Positions 25,638 to 35,345 of a stretch of DNA of 64,000 bases are shown piece after piece. This stretch comes from Martinezella rhizogenes (GTDB lineage: Bacteria > Pseudomonadota > Alphaproteobacteria > Rhizobiales > Rhizobiaceae). Both the position numbers and the translations under genes were made by a program. The stretch's first letter is position 1. Each line of letters starts with the position of its first letter. The stretch lies in the NCBI GenBank assembly GCA_013322215.1, contig JAAMEZ010000058.1, forward strand, positions 186,001 through 250,000. The letters are read 5' to 3'. The notes beneath the pieces were generated by a model, which saw nothing but the letters and a program-made list of their open reading frames with translations, did no database searches and had not been told where the DNA came from.

Positions 25638-28181
25638 TCACACCGCTGGTTTGCCTGACTGGATATTGCCGGCCGCGGGTCCATTGCTTTCGCCGCCGGT
25701 CTGGAACTTGTCCGGACGCAGCTTGAACAGGATCAGCACAGGAGCCGCAATATAAATCGACGAAAAAGTGCCGATAGCGACGCCGAAAAGCAGAACGAAG
25801 GTGAAGGCACGTATCACCTCGCCGCCGAAAATGTAGAGCGCGAGCAGCGCCAGGAGCGTTGTCGCCGATGTCAGAATGGTACGAGATAGTGTCTGATTGA
25901 TGGAGGCGTCGATCAGAATCGGCAGCGGCATCTGCGAGTAGCGCTTGAGGTTCTCGCGCATTCGGTCATAGACAACCACCGTATCGTTCAGCGAGTAGCC
26001 GACAATGGTGAGGATCGCGGCGATGCCGGTCATATTGAATTCCATGCCTGATAGCACGAAGAGACCAAGTGTCAGAATGACGTCGTGCAGCGTCGCGATG
26101 ATCGCGCCGACCGCAAACTGCCATTCGAACCGCAGCCATATATAGACGAGAATTGCTGCCAGCGCCGCCAGGACGGCAAGTGAGGCGGTGGTGGTGATTT
26201 CGCCCGACACGGACGGACCGACCACTTCGACGCGGGAAAAATTGTAATCCCTGCCCAGTTCGTCCTGAACAAGCGAGACGGCGGATTGTTCGGCGTTTTC
26301 ACCGCCCTCCTGCGCATGGACACGAACCACCGCACCAAGACGATCTGCGAGTCGTTCGACACGCACGTCGCCCGGGATGACGGCATCAAGACGCGTTTGA
26401 ATGTCGACCGGATCGGCTACGCCCTGCTTGGCGCGGACTTCTATGATCGACCCACCGGCAAAATCGATGCCGAGATGCATCCCGACCGTCGCAAAGGCAA
26501 TGAGTGTGATGACGGACAGGGCGGCCGATACCGTGAATGTATAACGTCGGATGCCCATGAAGCGGATATTGGCATTGTCGAAAATGCCGCTGCGCACGCC
26601 GACAAGCAAAGTGCGCGGCTTGCGGCGCGAAATCCACATATTCACCAGCGACCGTGTGACGAAGCAGGAAGTGAAGAACGTCGAGATGACGCCGACCATC
26701 AGCGTGGCGGCAAAGCCGCGCACGGCGCCGGTGCTCGCATAGAAAAGAATGGCCGCAACGATCAGAACTGTCAGATTGGCGTCAGCGACGGTCGCTGCCG
26801 CGCGGTTGAAGCCATGACGCAGCGCATCGACGAGAAGATGGGTCTTCTTTTCCTCCTCACGCACGCGCTCGTAGATCAGCACCAGCGCATCCAGGCCGAT
26901 GCCGATGATGAGGACGATGGCAGCGACGCCGGGCAAGGTCAGCGTTATGCCGAGCAGGCCCATGAGTGCTGCTACCATGACCATGTTGATGACGAGCGAG
27001 ATGGTCGCGATGATGCCGAGCAGGCGATAGAAGCCGATCATCAACGCGGCGACAAAGACCGCCGCGGCAATGCAGGCAATCAGGCCATAACGCGCCGTCT
27101 CACCGCCGAGACCCGGCTGAATGGTGCGCTCCTCGACTGTCGTCAGCGTCGCGGGCAGCGGCCCGCTCTTGACCATGACGGCGAGATCTTGTGCCCCCTG
27201 GGCGGTGAAATCTCCGGGAACATCGATCTCGCCTGTAGCGATGACCGTCTTTAGTGAGGCTGCGGAGATGACCTGATCGTCAAGCACGACGACGATGATC
27301 TTGCCGAGATTGCTCGCGGTTGCCTGCGCGAAGCGATGCGTTGCCTCCGGGGTCAACTTGACCGAGACGGCACCCTCGCCCTTTTGATTGTCAACGCTCG
27401 CGATGGCATCGGAAAAATCGACGTTCGAGAGCAGCGGCTGCCGCTGCACGAGATAGCCGACGGGCGGATCGTCTTCGGAAAACAGCACATCGGAACCGGC
27501 AGGAGGCTGCTTGTCCATGGCGTCCTGCACCGACATCGACTGATCGATAAGGCGGAAACTGAGTTTGGCCGGCTGGCCGAGAAGGTTTTTCAACCGCTGC
27601 GCGTCAGCAAGATCAGGCACCTGAACGACGATACGGTCAGATCCCTGCCGGCGGATCAAAGGTTCCCCGACGCCGAGTTGCGCGATACGGGCGTGGATGA
27701 CCTTTATTGCGCGGGCGATCGCCGACGACACATGGCTGTTGATGTCGGCATCGGTGATATCGAGCGTCAGCGCGCCGTTGTCCCCCTGGGACAGAGCGAC
27801 GGATGGCTTGTCCGGTCCTGATGTCAGCGGCCGCAATGCCGTCAGGGCTGACTGGACCTGTGCGGGATCGTTGATGCGAAGCTGGATCTTGCGGCCGGTG
27901 CCGGTGAGGCCCGAATAGGCGACATTGACGGTGCGCAACCGGGTCGCGATATCGCCGACGATGCTTTCCAGGCGATCTTTTTCGACATCACCCCGCTCGA
28001 TCTTCAGCAGCAGATGCGATCCACCGCGAAGATCGAGGCCAAGCTCGATCTTTCGATGCGCCCACCATGCAGGAAAGGATGAAAGCGCGCGCTCGCCAAG
28101 CAGGTTGGGAGCGGCCAGAAGCACGCTCAAGAGAACGACGAACCAGATTAGGGCGGTCTTCCACCAGGAGACGTGCAACAT
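25638..28181 (-). CDS. secDF: Fused protein translocase subunit SecDF
   Basis: The proton-driven SecDF motor pulls preproteins out of the SecYEG channel on the periplasmic side. The 847-residue polypeptide joins SecD and SecF, each with six transmembrane segments and a periplasmic domain. The first half starts GLDLRGGSHLLLKI (SecD motif) and holds the TVEERTIQPGLGG segment. The second half has GIDFAGGSIIEVR (SecF motif) and YSLNDTVVVYDRMREN (a SecF signature). Fusion is common in alphaproteobacteria. yajC lies about 160 bp upstream on the same strand, and two complex I assembly-type genes follow directly. Confidence 0.97.
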   Translation of the reverse strand: MLHVSWWKTALIWFVVLLSVLLAAPNLLGERALSSFPAWWAHRKIELGLDLRGGSHLLLKIERGDVEKDRLESIVGDIATRLRTVNVAYSGLTGTGRKIQLRINDPAQVQSALTALRPLTSGPDKPSVALSQGDNGALTLDITDADINSHVSSAIARAIKVIHARIAQLGVGEPLIRRQGSDRIVVQVPDLADAQRLKNLLGQPAKLSFRLIDQSMSVQDAMDKQPPAGSDVLFSEDDPPVGYLVQRQPLLSNVDFSDAIASVDNQKGEGAVSVKLTPEATHRFAQATASNLGKIIVVVLDDQVISAASLKTVIATGEIDVPGDFTAQGAQDLAVMVKSGPLPATLTTVEERTIQPGLGGETARYGLIACIAAAVFVAALMIGFYRLLGIIATISLVINMVMVAALMGLLGITLTLPGVAAIVLIIGIGLDALVLIYERVREEEKKTHLLVDALRHGFNRAAATVADANLTVLIVAAILFYASTGAVRGFAATLMVGVISTFFTSCFVTRSLVNMWISRRKPRTLLVGVRSGIFDNANIRFMGIRRYTFTVSAALSVITLIAFATVGMHLGIDFAGGSIIEVRAKQGVADPVDIQTRLDAVIPGDVRVERLADRLGAVVRVHAQEGGENAEQSAVSLVQDELGRDYNFSRVEVVGPSVSGEITTTASLAVLAALAAILVYIWLRFEWQFAVGAIIATLHDVILTLGLFVLSGMEFNMTGIAAILTIVGYSLNDTVVVYDRMRENLKRYSQMPLPILIDASINQTLSRTILTSATTLLALLALYIFGGEVIRAFTFVLLFGVAIGTFSSIYIAAPVLILFKLRPDKFQTGGESNGPAAGNIQSGKPAV

Positions 28182-28339
28182 CGCTCTCTCGAATTAGGAC
28201 TTCCTAACTGCGCCCTACCTTCGACAGAAAATGCAAAGGGCGCAGTAACACCTTGAATTTGTGCACAGTCCTTCAAGAAAGTCGATGCCGAATTTCGAAG
28301 ATGCGCAGCGGCGCCGGGCGCCGCTTCCAGCAAAGTGCC

Positions 28340-28687
28340 TTACGCGGCGTCTGCCTTGACGGGCTCACCCTTGACGCGAACCTCGGAAATGGCGCTGCGG
28401 ACGACGCGAATGCGCACGCCTTCGGCGATCTCGACTTCCAGTTCCTTTTCGTCGATGACCTTGGTGACCTTGCCGACGATGCCGCTGGTGACGATCTGAT
28501 CGCCGCGACGAATGTTCTTCAGGATCTCGTCACGCTTCTTTGCCTGCGCACGCTGCGGGCGGATGAGAAGGAAATACCAAACGACCATCAGCGGCACAAA
28601 CAGGATGATCATTTCAAAGCCGGAACCGCCGAAGGCACTCGCGGCCGAATCTGTTGCGCTCTGCGCATATGCGTTGGTGATAAACAT
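28340..28687 (-). CDS. yajC: Preprotein translocase subunit YajC
   Basis: YajC is a small accessory subunit of the SecDF-YajC complex. The 115-residue product has one N-terminal transmembrane segment (EMIILFVPLMVVWYFLLIRPQ) after a short periplasmic stretch, then a basic cytoplasmic tail with the family signature RGDQIVTSGIVGKV. The ATG at 28685-28687 gives the standard length. It is followed by secDF on the same strand with about 160 bp between them. Confidence 0.96.
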   Translation of the reverse strand: MFITNAYAQSATDSAASAFGGSGFEMIILFVPLMVVWYFLLIRPQRAQAKKRDEILKNIRRGDQIVTSGIVGKVTKVIDEKELEVEIAEGVRIRVVRSAISEVRVKGEPVKADAA

Positions 28688-28894
28688 CGAGAACTCCCTT
28701 GAACTCCTAGCGGGAACAAGGCCCCGCGTCAGGTGGCCGGAATATAGTTACGCGCATGGCGATTGCAACAAAAACAGCCGCAAACCGTACCGTTTTCCCG
28801 GTCTGTTAGCCTTTCAGCCCCCAAAGGAGCATGATACCCGGCAAGACAGCGCGCGCATTTTACGACTTTCTTGTTCAATATTCAGGAGGAAACG

Positions 28895-29767
28895 GTGACT
28901 GAAGACCAAAACGCCCTGATCCTTGCCGAAGTCCGTCGCCTTGCCGATGCTGTCGAACGTCTGGCCGGGCCGGCGCCGGCCGTCAATGACTGGAATGCCG
29001 CCGACTGCTTCGTCTGGGCCCCTGCCCGACTTCATTTGCAACCCGTCCCGCGGCCGAACCGTGTGGCGCTGACCCTCATCCGTGGCGTCGATCATGTGCG
29101 CGACATTCTGCACGAGAACACGCTGCGTTTCGCGGAAGGCTTTGCCGCCAACAACGTGCTGCTCTGGGGCGCACGCGGCATGGGTAAATCCTCGCTGGTC
29201 AAGGCGGTGCACGAAGACGTGCGCCGGGCGACCGGCGTTTCGCTGAAACTGATCGAGGTGCATCGCGAGGATATTTCCTCGCTGCCGGTGCTGCTGGATA
29301 TCCTGAAGGCAACACCGCATCGCATCATCATCTTCTGCGACGACCTCTCCTTCGACCATGACGATACTGCCTATAAGTCGTTGAAAGCGGCATTGGACGG
29401 CGGCGTCGAGGGCCGGCCAGACAATGTGCTGTTTTACGCCACATCCAACCGTCGGCACCTGCTGCCGCGCCACATGATGGAAAACGAGCAGTCGACGGCA
29501 ATCAATCCGTCGGAAGCCGTCGAAGAGAAGGTTTCGCTCTCTGATCGCTTCGGCCTCTGGCTCGGTTTCCACAAGTGCAGCCAGGAAGACTATCTGCAGA
29601 TGATCGATGCCTATGCCGATCACTTCAAGCTTGGCCTCGATCGCGCGCGAATGCACCACGAGGCCCTGGAATGGGCGACGACGCGCGGCGCCCGCTCCGG
29701 CCGTGTCGCCTGGCAATATATCCAGGATCTTGGCGGCCGGCTGCGCATCACACTCGACCGCGACTGA
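28895..29767 (+). CDS. DUF815 family AAA-type ATPase
   Basis: The 290-residue product is a P-loop ATPase of family DUF815. The Walker A motif GARGMGKSS lies at residues 92-100 and the Walker B region IIIFCDDLSFD near 145-155. Conserved blocks HRIIIF, NRRHLLPRHM and SDRFGLWLGF are family hallmarks. I use the GTG at 28895 because AGGAGG stands before it at ideal spacing. The gene faces opposite to its neighbours in an otherwise colinear cluster, with a bidirectional terminator beyond it. Biochemical role unknown. Confidence 0.88.
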   Translation: MTEDQNALILAEVRRLADAVERLAGPAPAVNDWNAADCFVWAPARLHLQPVPRPNRVALTLIRGVDHVRDILHENTLRFAEGFAANNVLLWGARGMGKSSLVKAVHEDVRRATGVSLKLIEVHREDISSLPVLLDILKATPHRIIIFCDDLSFDHDDTAYKSLKAALDGGVEGRPDNVLFYATSNRRHLLPRHMMENEQSTAINPSEAVEEKVSLSDRFGLWLGFHKCSQEDYLQMIDAYADHFKLGLDRARMHHEALEWATTRGARSGRVAWQYIQDLGGRLRITLDRD

Positions 29768-29792
29768 TCTTCAAGACCAAGCCATAAACGAC

Positions 29793-29820
29793 AAAAAGCC
29801 CGGCGTTGACCGGGCTTTTT
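29793..29820. terminator. Bidirectional intrinsic terminator
   Basis: AAAAAGCCCGG (29793-29803) is inverted as CCGGGCTTTTT (29810-29820), with a 6-nt loop. It can serve both the DUF815 gene on the plus strand and the NlpD-like gene on the minus strand. Confidence 0.9.
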
Positions 29821-29843
29821 GCAGAGTCCTTGAGACGCACTAC

Positions 29844-31529
29844 CTATTCAAGGAACGTCATTGGGTTGACCGGAGCCGAATTCTTGCGGACTTCGAAGTG
29901 CAGCTGCGGCTGGCTGACATTGCCGCTCATGCCCGATGTTGCCAGCGTCTGACCGCGCTGGACCTTCTGGCCGCGGGTCACGCTGAGCGCATCGGCGTGG
30001 CCGTAGACCGTGACCGTGCCGTCGTCGTGGCGGACGAGAACCGTGTTGCCGAGTTCCTTCAGGCCGTTGCCGGCATAGATGACCACACCGTTTTCGGCAG
30101 CCTTGATCGGCGTACCCTCGGGAACGGAAATGTCGATACCGTCGTTACGGCTGCCATTGACGTTGGAGCCATAGCCGGCGACGACAGCGCCGCGGACCGG
30201 CCAGCGATACTTGCCGATACCGGTTGCCTCAGGCGCATCCGCCTGTGCATCGGACTTGGCAGCATCGTTGATGGACTGGCTCGGCGAGGCGGAGGCAACT
30301 TCCTTCGGCTTGGCAGCGGCGTCGGGTGCCGCATCGGCATGGGCAACAACCTTGGGCGCCTGCTTGGCAATCGGATCGGCAGCAGCCTGCTTCGGCTCGA
30401 CGGAGAGCGCGCCCGGCTTGACCGACGCCTTCTGCGGCTCAATCGAAGCGGTCTTGACCGGATCCGCCGAAGCAACCCCACCATGCGGCAATGCCAGCGC
30501 CTGCCCGATGCGAATGCTATCGCCGGCTTGCATGTTGTTCGCGCGCTTCAGTTCGGCGACGGAGACGCCGCTTTCCTTGGCAATTCTCGCCAGCGAATCG
30601 CCCGGCTTGACGACATAGGTACCCTTTGGCGTCGGGCCTTTGCCATTGCCTGCGGCAAGCTTGTTGGGATCGGCAAGGCCAGCCTGGGACTTGCCACGCA
30701 TCTGGTTGCCGGTCGGCAGCGCGAGCGCTTCCTGCTGCGGCGCCTTGGCCGGGCCGGGCATCTTGCCGCCCTTGGAAAGATCCGTCGCCTCAGAGGCCAT
30801 CTTGGCCGGGCCCGAGACACCTGCACCATTCATCGTCGGGATGACGATCTGCTGGCCTGACTGCGCGGCGGCGCCATTGCGCAGGCCGTTCGCGCGCAGG
30901 ATTTCCTTTTCCGGAACGCCGTAGCGGCGCGAAAGAAGCGCGATATTCTCACCCTGATGCAGCGTCACGCTCGGCGCATTGACCGTAGTCCAGCCGGGCG
31001 ACATCTGCGGCGCGGCAGCGGCCTTGATCGTGCCCGTCGACATGGTGTCGGGAGCAAGTGCCGGTGCGGCGCGGGAGCCGTTGTTGTTGCGCGATGCTGG
31101 GAACGGTTGCGCCATCGCCTCCGATTCCGCCTGCTGCACCCGACGAGAACTGGCGGAAGCGCTCGGAGCAGCAAGATCGGTGCGCTGTATTGCGACAGGC
31201 GCGGTCGATGCCCGTGCGCTGGAATAAGATGGATTATAGCGGGCCGGAGAGTTCGGATATGGTTGCGACACCGGCGCACTCTGCTGCGAATAATCCTGCT
31301 GGCCGTAACCGCCCGCCTGAGCAACATCGGCGCGCGGCACCGGATCACCATTCGGACCATTGAGGCCGCGGCGATTGATCGACCCCGTCGTCACATTGTC
31401 CGTTTTATTGAAGAGCCCGCTGAAACGGGTCGTGTCTGAACTACAAGCTGTTGCAGTGCTCGCCAGGAGGATGGCCACCAGGACTTTCCCTGCCGATTTA
31501 CCGTAGTTTGAAGAAAGACTGAAACCCAT
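29844..31529 (-). CDS. NlpD-like lipoprotein with two LysM and a degenerate LytM (M23) domain
   Basis: The product, 561 residues from the ATG at 31527-31529, has a lipoprotein-like signal ending at about Cys29 (TATAC). It then has a long Pro/Ala/Ser-rich linker, two LysM peptidoglycan-binding modules (GENIALLSRRYGVPEKEI and GDSLARIAKESGVSVAEL), and a C-terminal M23 domain. In the M23 domain the first zinc His is replaced by Asn (RNDGIDI instead of HxGxD) and the HxH motif reads QLHFEVR, so the first His of the pair is also lost. This is the pattern of NlpD, EnvC and DipM, which activate amidases rather than cut peptidoglycan. The neighbours pcm and surE match the nlpD-pcm-surE order of gammaproteobacteria. 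A GTG at 31541 is an alternative start. Confidence 0.85.
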   Translation of the reverse strand: MGFSLSSNYGKSAGKVLVAILLASTATACSSDTTRFSGLFNKTDNVTTGSINRRGLNGPNGDPVPRADVAQAGGYGQQDYSQQSAPVSQPYPNSPARYNPSYSSARASTAPVAIQRTDLAAPSASASSRRVQQAESEAMAQPFPASRNNNGSRAAPALAPDTMSTGTIKAAAAPQMSPGWTTVNAPSVTLHQGENIALLSRRYGVPEKEILRANGLRNGAAAQSGQQIVIPTMNGAGVSGPAKMASEATDLSKGGKMPGPAKAPQQEALALPTGNQMRGKSQAGLADPNKLAAGNGKGPTPKGTYVVKPGDSLARIAKESGVSVAELKRANNMQAGDSIRIGQALALPHGGVASADPVKTASIEPQKASVKPGALSVEPKQAAADPIAKQAPKVVAHADAAPDAAAKPKEVASASPSQSINDAAKSDAQADAPEATGIGKYRWPVRGAVVAGYGSNVNGSRNDGIDISVPEGTPIKAAENGVVIYAGNGLKELGNTVLVRHDDGTVTVYGHADALSVTRGQKVQRGQTLATSGMSGNVSQPQLHFEVRKNSAPVNPMTFLE

Positions 31530-31696
31530 GACTCGACCCACTTAAGACGCAACCGATTATGGGTCGATTAAAGCGCGTTAATCTTACCATGCGGTTAAAG
31601 CACTGGTGCGGCATGTGTTTTTTTGAGGAATTGCTAACCATAGAAAATGAAACGGCTCAAAGCGCCTGTTTCACGGGCATCCGCCCGAACTCAGCC

Positions 31697-32350
31697 TCAA
31701 AGATAGGAGGCGAGAAGAGGCACGATGGGCTGGTAGGGAACGTCGAATAATTCTTCGCGCTCGAATCGACTGCCGGTCTTTGTCAAGCGAACCAGGCGGC
31801 AAGTACGGTCATCGACGATAAGCGGGGCTATCATCGAGCCGCCGGACACCAGCTGCTCGGCATAGAACCGCGGCATCGTCGTAAAGGCCGCGGTGACCAG
31901 GATACGGTCGAAGGTGCCCTCGCCCGGCAGACCGGCGCTGCCATCGGCCTGGCGGATGATGACATTGCGCAGGCCGAGCGCATCCATGCGCTGCTGAGCC
32001 GAAGTCGTTAGCGTCTTATAGCGATCGACGGTCAATACGCGCTCGACGATTCGTCCCATGACCGCGGCGGTAAAGCCGCTGCCCGTCCCAATTTCGAGAA
32101 CGCGATGACCGGGCTTGATCTTCAAGCCGTGGAGAATACGCACGACGAGATCAATGCCCTCCATGAAGGCGCCGCAATCAATCGGAATCGTCCGGCTGGA
32201 ATAGGCATCATCGCCAAATTGCGCCGGCACGAAAGGCAGGCGCGGCGTCTGCTCGACCGCCGTCATCAGATCGATGTCCAATATGCCTTCCGCCCGCAAC
32301 CGCAGAACCACGGCCGCAAAGCCTTCCTTTTCCACCAAACGAGGTGTCAA
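31697..32350 (-). CDS. pcm: Protein-L-isoaspartate O-methyltransferase
   Basis: Pcm methylates isoaspartyl residues of aged proteins with S-adenosylmethionine, starting repair. The 217-residue product is of standard size. SAM-binding motif I is VLEIGTGSGFTAAVMGR, at about residues 84-100, and motif II is FDRILVTAAF. The start ATG at 32350 lies 4 bp after the surE stop, so the two are coupled. It is followed by the NlpD-like gene, the arrangement seen around surE-pcm-nlpD in many proteobacteria. A second, more divergent Pcm-like gene lies at 54738-55388. Confidence 0.93.
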   Translation of the reverse strand: MTPRLVEKEGFAAVVLRLRAEGILDIDLMTAVEQTPRLPFVPAQFGDDAYSSRTIPIDCGAFMEGIDLVVRILHGLKIKPGHRVLEIGTGSGFTAAVMGRIVERVLTVDRYKTLTTSAQQRMDALGLRNVIIRQADGSAGLPGEGTFDRILVTAAFTTMPRFYAEQLVSGGSMIAPLIVDDRTCRLVRLTKTGSRFEREELFDVPYQPIVPLLASYL

Positions 32351-32354
32351 TCCG

Positions 32355-33119
32355 CTACTCCATACCGAGCGCCCGCGCCACGCGGTCTTGCGCCGAATAA
32401 TCCGTCAAATCGAGTTTCAAAGGCGTTACCGAAATACGATTTTGTTTCAACGCCTGAATATCAGTCCCCGGACGAAAGATACCACTCCGCTCGCCGAAGC
32501 GAAGCCAATAGTAAGGGAAGCCGCGGCCGTCGGCCCGCTCCTCGACCTGCACATTGAAGGCAAGATTGCCCTGTGCGGTCACTTCCGCTCCGTCGACTTC
32601 GTCGGGACGGCAATTCGGAAAATTCAGATTGAGGAAGGTACCATCGGGCAGATCGACATTCATCAGCTTGTTGAGCAAGGCCGGGGCATGGGTCTCCGCC
32701 ACCTCCCAGGGAACGACCCGCGCACCGTTGTCATAGACATAGGCCTGGCTCAGCGCGAAGGAGCGTACGCCCTGCAGCGTGCCTTCGATGGCGCCGGCGA
32801 TGGTTCCGGAATAGGTGACGTCGTCGGCGACGTTCGAGCCGGAATTGACGCCGGAAAGCACGAGATCGGGCTTGATATCCAGCACCTTGCGGATCGCCAT
32901 GATGACGCAATCGGTCGGCGTTCCCCTGAGTGCATAATGCTTGTCCGAGACTTTGCGCATGCGCAACGGCTCGGACAAGCTTAATGAGTGAGCAAGGCCG
33001 CTCTGATCCGTCTCCGGCGCGACGACCCAGACGTCATCAGACAGGGTACGGGCGATACGCTCCAATGCCGCCAGACCTTCAGCGTGAATGCCGTCATCAT
33101 TGGTCAGAAGAATACGCAT
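32355..33119 (-). CDS. surE: 5'/3'-nucleotidase SurE
   Basis: SurE hydrolyses nucleoside 5'- and 3'-monophosphates and is linked to stress survival. The 254-residue product begins MRILLTNDDGIHAEG, where two Asp residues at positions 8 and 9 bind metal. SLSLSEPLRM and LVLSGVNSGSNVADDVTYSGT complete the active site. It sits between serS (15 bp upstream) and pcm (4 bp downstream), part of the long minus-strand cluster. Confidence 0.96.
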   Translation of the reverse strand: MRILLTNDDGIHAEGLAALERIARTLSDDVWVVAPETDQSGLAHSLSLSEPLRMRKVSDKHYALRGTPTDCVIMAIRKVLDIKPDLVLSGVNSGSNVADDVTYSGTIAGAIEGTLQGVRSFALSQAYVYDNGARVVPWEVAETHAPALLNKLMNVDLPDGTFLNLNFPNCRPDEVDGAEVTAQGNLAFNVQVEERADGRGFPYYWLRFGERSGIFRPGTDIQALKQNRISVTPLKLDLTDYSAQDRVARALGME

Positions 33120-33134
33120 CGCCCCACCGCTCGA

Positions 33135-34418
33135 TTATGCTGCTTTTTCGATCCTTTTCAGACCACCCATATATGGCAGGAGTACGTCCGGGACAGTGAC
33201 CGAGCCATCGGCATTGAGATAATTCTCAAGCACCGCGATCAGGCAGCGGCCGACCGCCGTGCCAGAACCGTTCAGCGTATGGACGAACTTGGTGTTCTTG
33301 TCGTCCTTGCCGCGATAGCGGGCATTCATGCGCCGGGCCTGGAAATCACCGCAGACCGAGCAGGAAGAGATTTCGCGATAGGTATCCTGCCCCGGCAGCC
33401 AGACTTCCAGGTCATAGGTCTTGCGCGCGCCAAAACCCATATCGCCGGTCGACAGCGTCATGACCCGATAATGCAGGCCGAGACGCTTCAGCACTTCCTC
33501 GGCGCAGGCGGTCATCCGTTCGTGCTCGGCAATGGAGCTCTCAGCGTCGGTAATCGATACCAGCTCGCACTTCCAGAACTGATGCTGACGCAGCATGCCG
33601 CGGGTATCGCGGCCGGCAGAGCCGGCCTCCGAGCGGAAGGACGGCGTCAGGGCCGTGAAACGCAGCGGCAGCTTCTCGTGATCGAGGATTTCGCCGGAGA
33701 CGAGATTGGTCAGCGAAACCTCCGCCGTCGGGATCAGCCAGCGACCATCCGTGGTCCTGAACGAATCCTCGGCAAATTTCGGCAGCTGGCCAGTTCCGAA
33801 CATTGCCTCGTCACGCACCATCAGCGGCGCGCTGACTTCAGTGTAACCGTGCTCGCCGGTATGCAGATCGAGCATGAACTGGCCAAGCGCCCGTTCGAGG
33901 CGAGCAAGCTGCGCAGTCAGCACTGTGAAGCGCGAACCAGAAAGCTTCGTAGCGCGCTCGAAATCCATATAGCCGAGCTCTTCGCCGATCTCGTAGTGTT
34001 CCTTCGGCTGATGGTTCCAGGTCGGCTTGGCGCCCCAGACGTGCTTGACGACATTGTCATGCTCGTCCTTGCCGACGGGCACGTCCTCGAGCGGGATGTT
34101 CGGAATACGCGACAGCGCATCGTTGAGCTCGGCCGTCAGCGCGCGTTCCTGCTCTTCCGCAGCTGGAAGAGAGACTTTGATGTCTGCGACTTCAGCCTTC
34201 AGCTTGTCGGCAAGTTCGCTGTTCTTCTGCGCCATCGCCGCGCCGATCTCCTTCGAGGCGGCATTGCGGCGGGACTGCATATCCTGGACGGACTGAATGA
34301 CGGAGCGGCGCTTCTCGTCGAGCGCGATGAGGCTTTGCGACTGAGGCTCCGCACCGCGCTTGGCAAGCGCTGCATCGAAAGCCTCGGCATTCTCACGAAT
34401 CCATCTGATATCAAGCAT
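33135..34418 (-). CDS. serS: Seryl-tRNA synthetase
   Basis: SerRS charges tRNA-Ser. The 427-residue product has the N-terminal long antiparallel coiled coil (residues about 25-100) and the class II core. Motif 2 is around FRSEAGSAGRDTRGMLRQHQF and motif 3 is LNGSGTAVGRCLIAVLENY. The order tatC, serS, surE, pcm on one strand is shared by many alphaproteobacteria. Confidence 0.97.
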   Translation of the reverse strand: MLDIRWIRENAEAFDAALAKRGAEPQSQSLIALDEKRRSVIQSVQDMQSRRNAASKEIGAAMAQKNSELADKLKAEVADIKVSLPAAEEQERALTAELNDALSRIPNIPLEDVPVGKDEHDNVVKHVWGAKPTWNHQPKEHYEIGEELGYMDFERATKLSGSRFTVLTAQLARLERALGQFMLDLHTGEHGYTEVSAPLMVRDEAMFGTGQLPKFAEDSFRTTDGRWLIPTAEVSLTNLVSGEILDHEKLPLRFTALTPSFRSEAGSAGRDTRGMLRQHQFWKCELVSITDAESSIAEHERMTACAEEVLKRLGLHYRVMTLSTGDMGFGARKTYDLEVWLPGQDTYREISSCSVCGDFQARRMNARYRGKDDKNTKFVHTLNGSGTAVGRCLIAVLENYLNADGSVTVPDVLLPYMGGLKRIEKAA

Positions 34419-34517
34419 CTTCGTTCCAGGTCGTTTGACATGAGTATAACTCCGACCGAGGTCTCGGTCGGAGGTCGAAACGGCAATAGCTGGGAAACGA
34501 GGCTAAGCCTTCCGCGC

Positions 34518-35345
34518 CTAGACGTCGTCCGTCTTGGTGATCTCGGAAGCCCCGCCACTCTCTTCAAGCGCTTGCCGCTTACGCTGGCGTTCCACGAGTC
34601 GCGCCGCGTAGATGGAAATCTCGTAGAGAAGGATCGTCGGCAGTGCAAGGCCGATCTGGGACATCGGATCCGGCGGCGTCAGCACAGCGGCGACGATGAA
34701 GGCGAAAACGATGGCAAACTTGCGCTTTTCCGCCAGCCAGGACGAGGTCAGCAGGCCAACGCGCGCAAGCAGCGTCGTAATGACGGGCAGCTGGAAAACC
34801 AGGCCGAAAGAGAAGACCAGCGTCATGATAAGGCTCAGATATTCCGAGACCTTCGGCATCAGCTGGATACCGACCTGACCATCGCCACCCGTCTGCTGCA
34901 TCTTCAGGAAGAACCACATCACCATGGGCGTGAAGAAAAAGTAGACAAGCGCAGCACCCATCAAAAACAAAACGGGGGACGCAATCAGAAACGGAAGGAA
35001 AGCGTTGCGCTCGTTCTTGTAGAGGCCTGGCGCCACGAACTTATAGATCTGCGCGGCGATGATCGGGAAGGAGATCACCAAGGCGCCGAACATGGCGACC
35101 TTGACCTGCGTAAAGAAGAATTCCTGCGGCGCCGTATAGATCAACTCGGCCTTTGCGAGATCGAGATGAGCCCATTCGACGGCCCATTTGTATGGATAGA
35201 CCAGATAATTGAAAAGATGCTTCGCTACTGCGAAACATGCAATGAAGGCGACGAAGAACGACACGAGCGACCAGATCAGCCGCGTGCGCAATTCCATGAG
35301 GTGTTCGATAAGCGGCTGCGGCTTATCGTCGATGTCACCCGTCAT
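34518..35345 (-). CDS. tatC: Twin-arginine translocase subunit TatC
   Basis: TatC is the integral membrane receptor for twin-arginine signal peptides. The 275-residue product begins with a short cytoplasmic N-terminus and PLIEHLMELRTRL (the family motif HxxELR) and has six transmembrane segments. A charged cytoplasmic tail follows. Its ATG overlaps the tatB stop by 4 bp. Confidence 0.96.
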   Translation of the reverse strand: MTGDIDDKPQPLIEHLMELRTRLIWSLVSFFVAFIACFAVAKHLFNYLVYPYKWAVEWAHLDLAKAELIYTAPQEFFFTQVKVAMFGALVISFPIIAAQIYKFVAPGLYKNERNAFLPFLIASPVLFLMGAALVYFFFTPMVMWFFLKMQQTGGDGQVGIQLMPKVSEYLSLIMTLVFSFGLVFQLPVITTLLARVGLLTSSWLAEKRKFAIVFAFIVAAVLTPPDPMSQIGLALPTILLYEISIYAARLVERQRKRQALEESGGASEITKTDDV

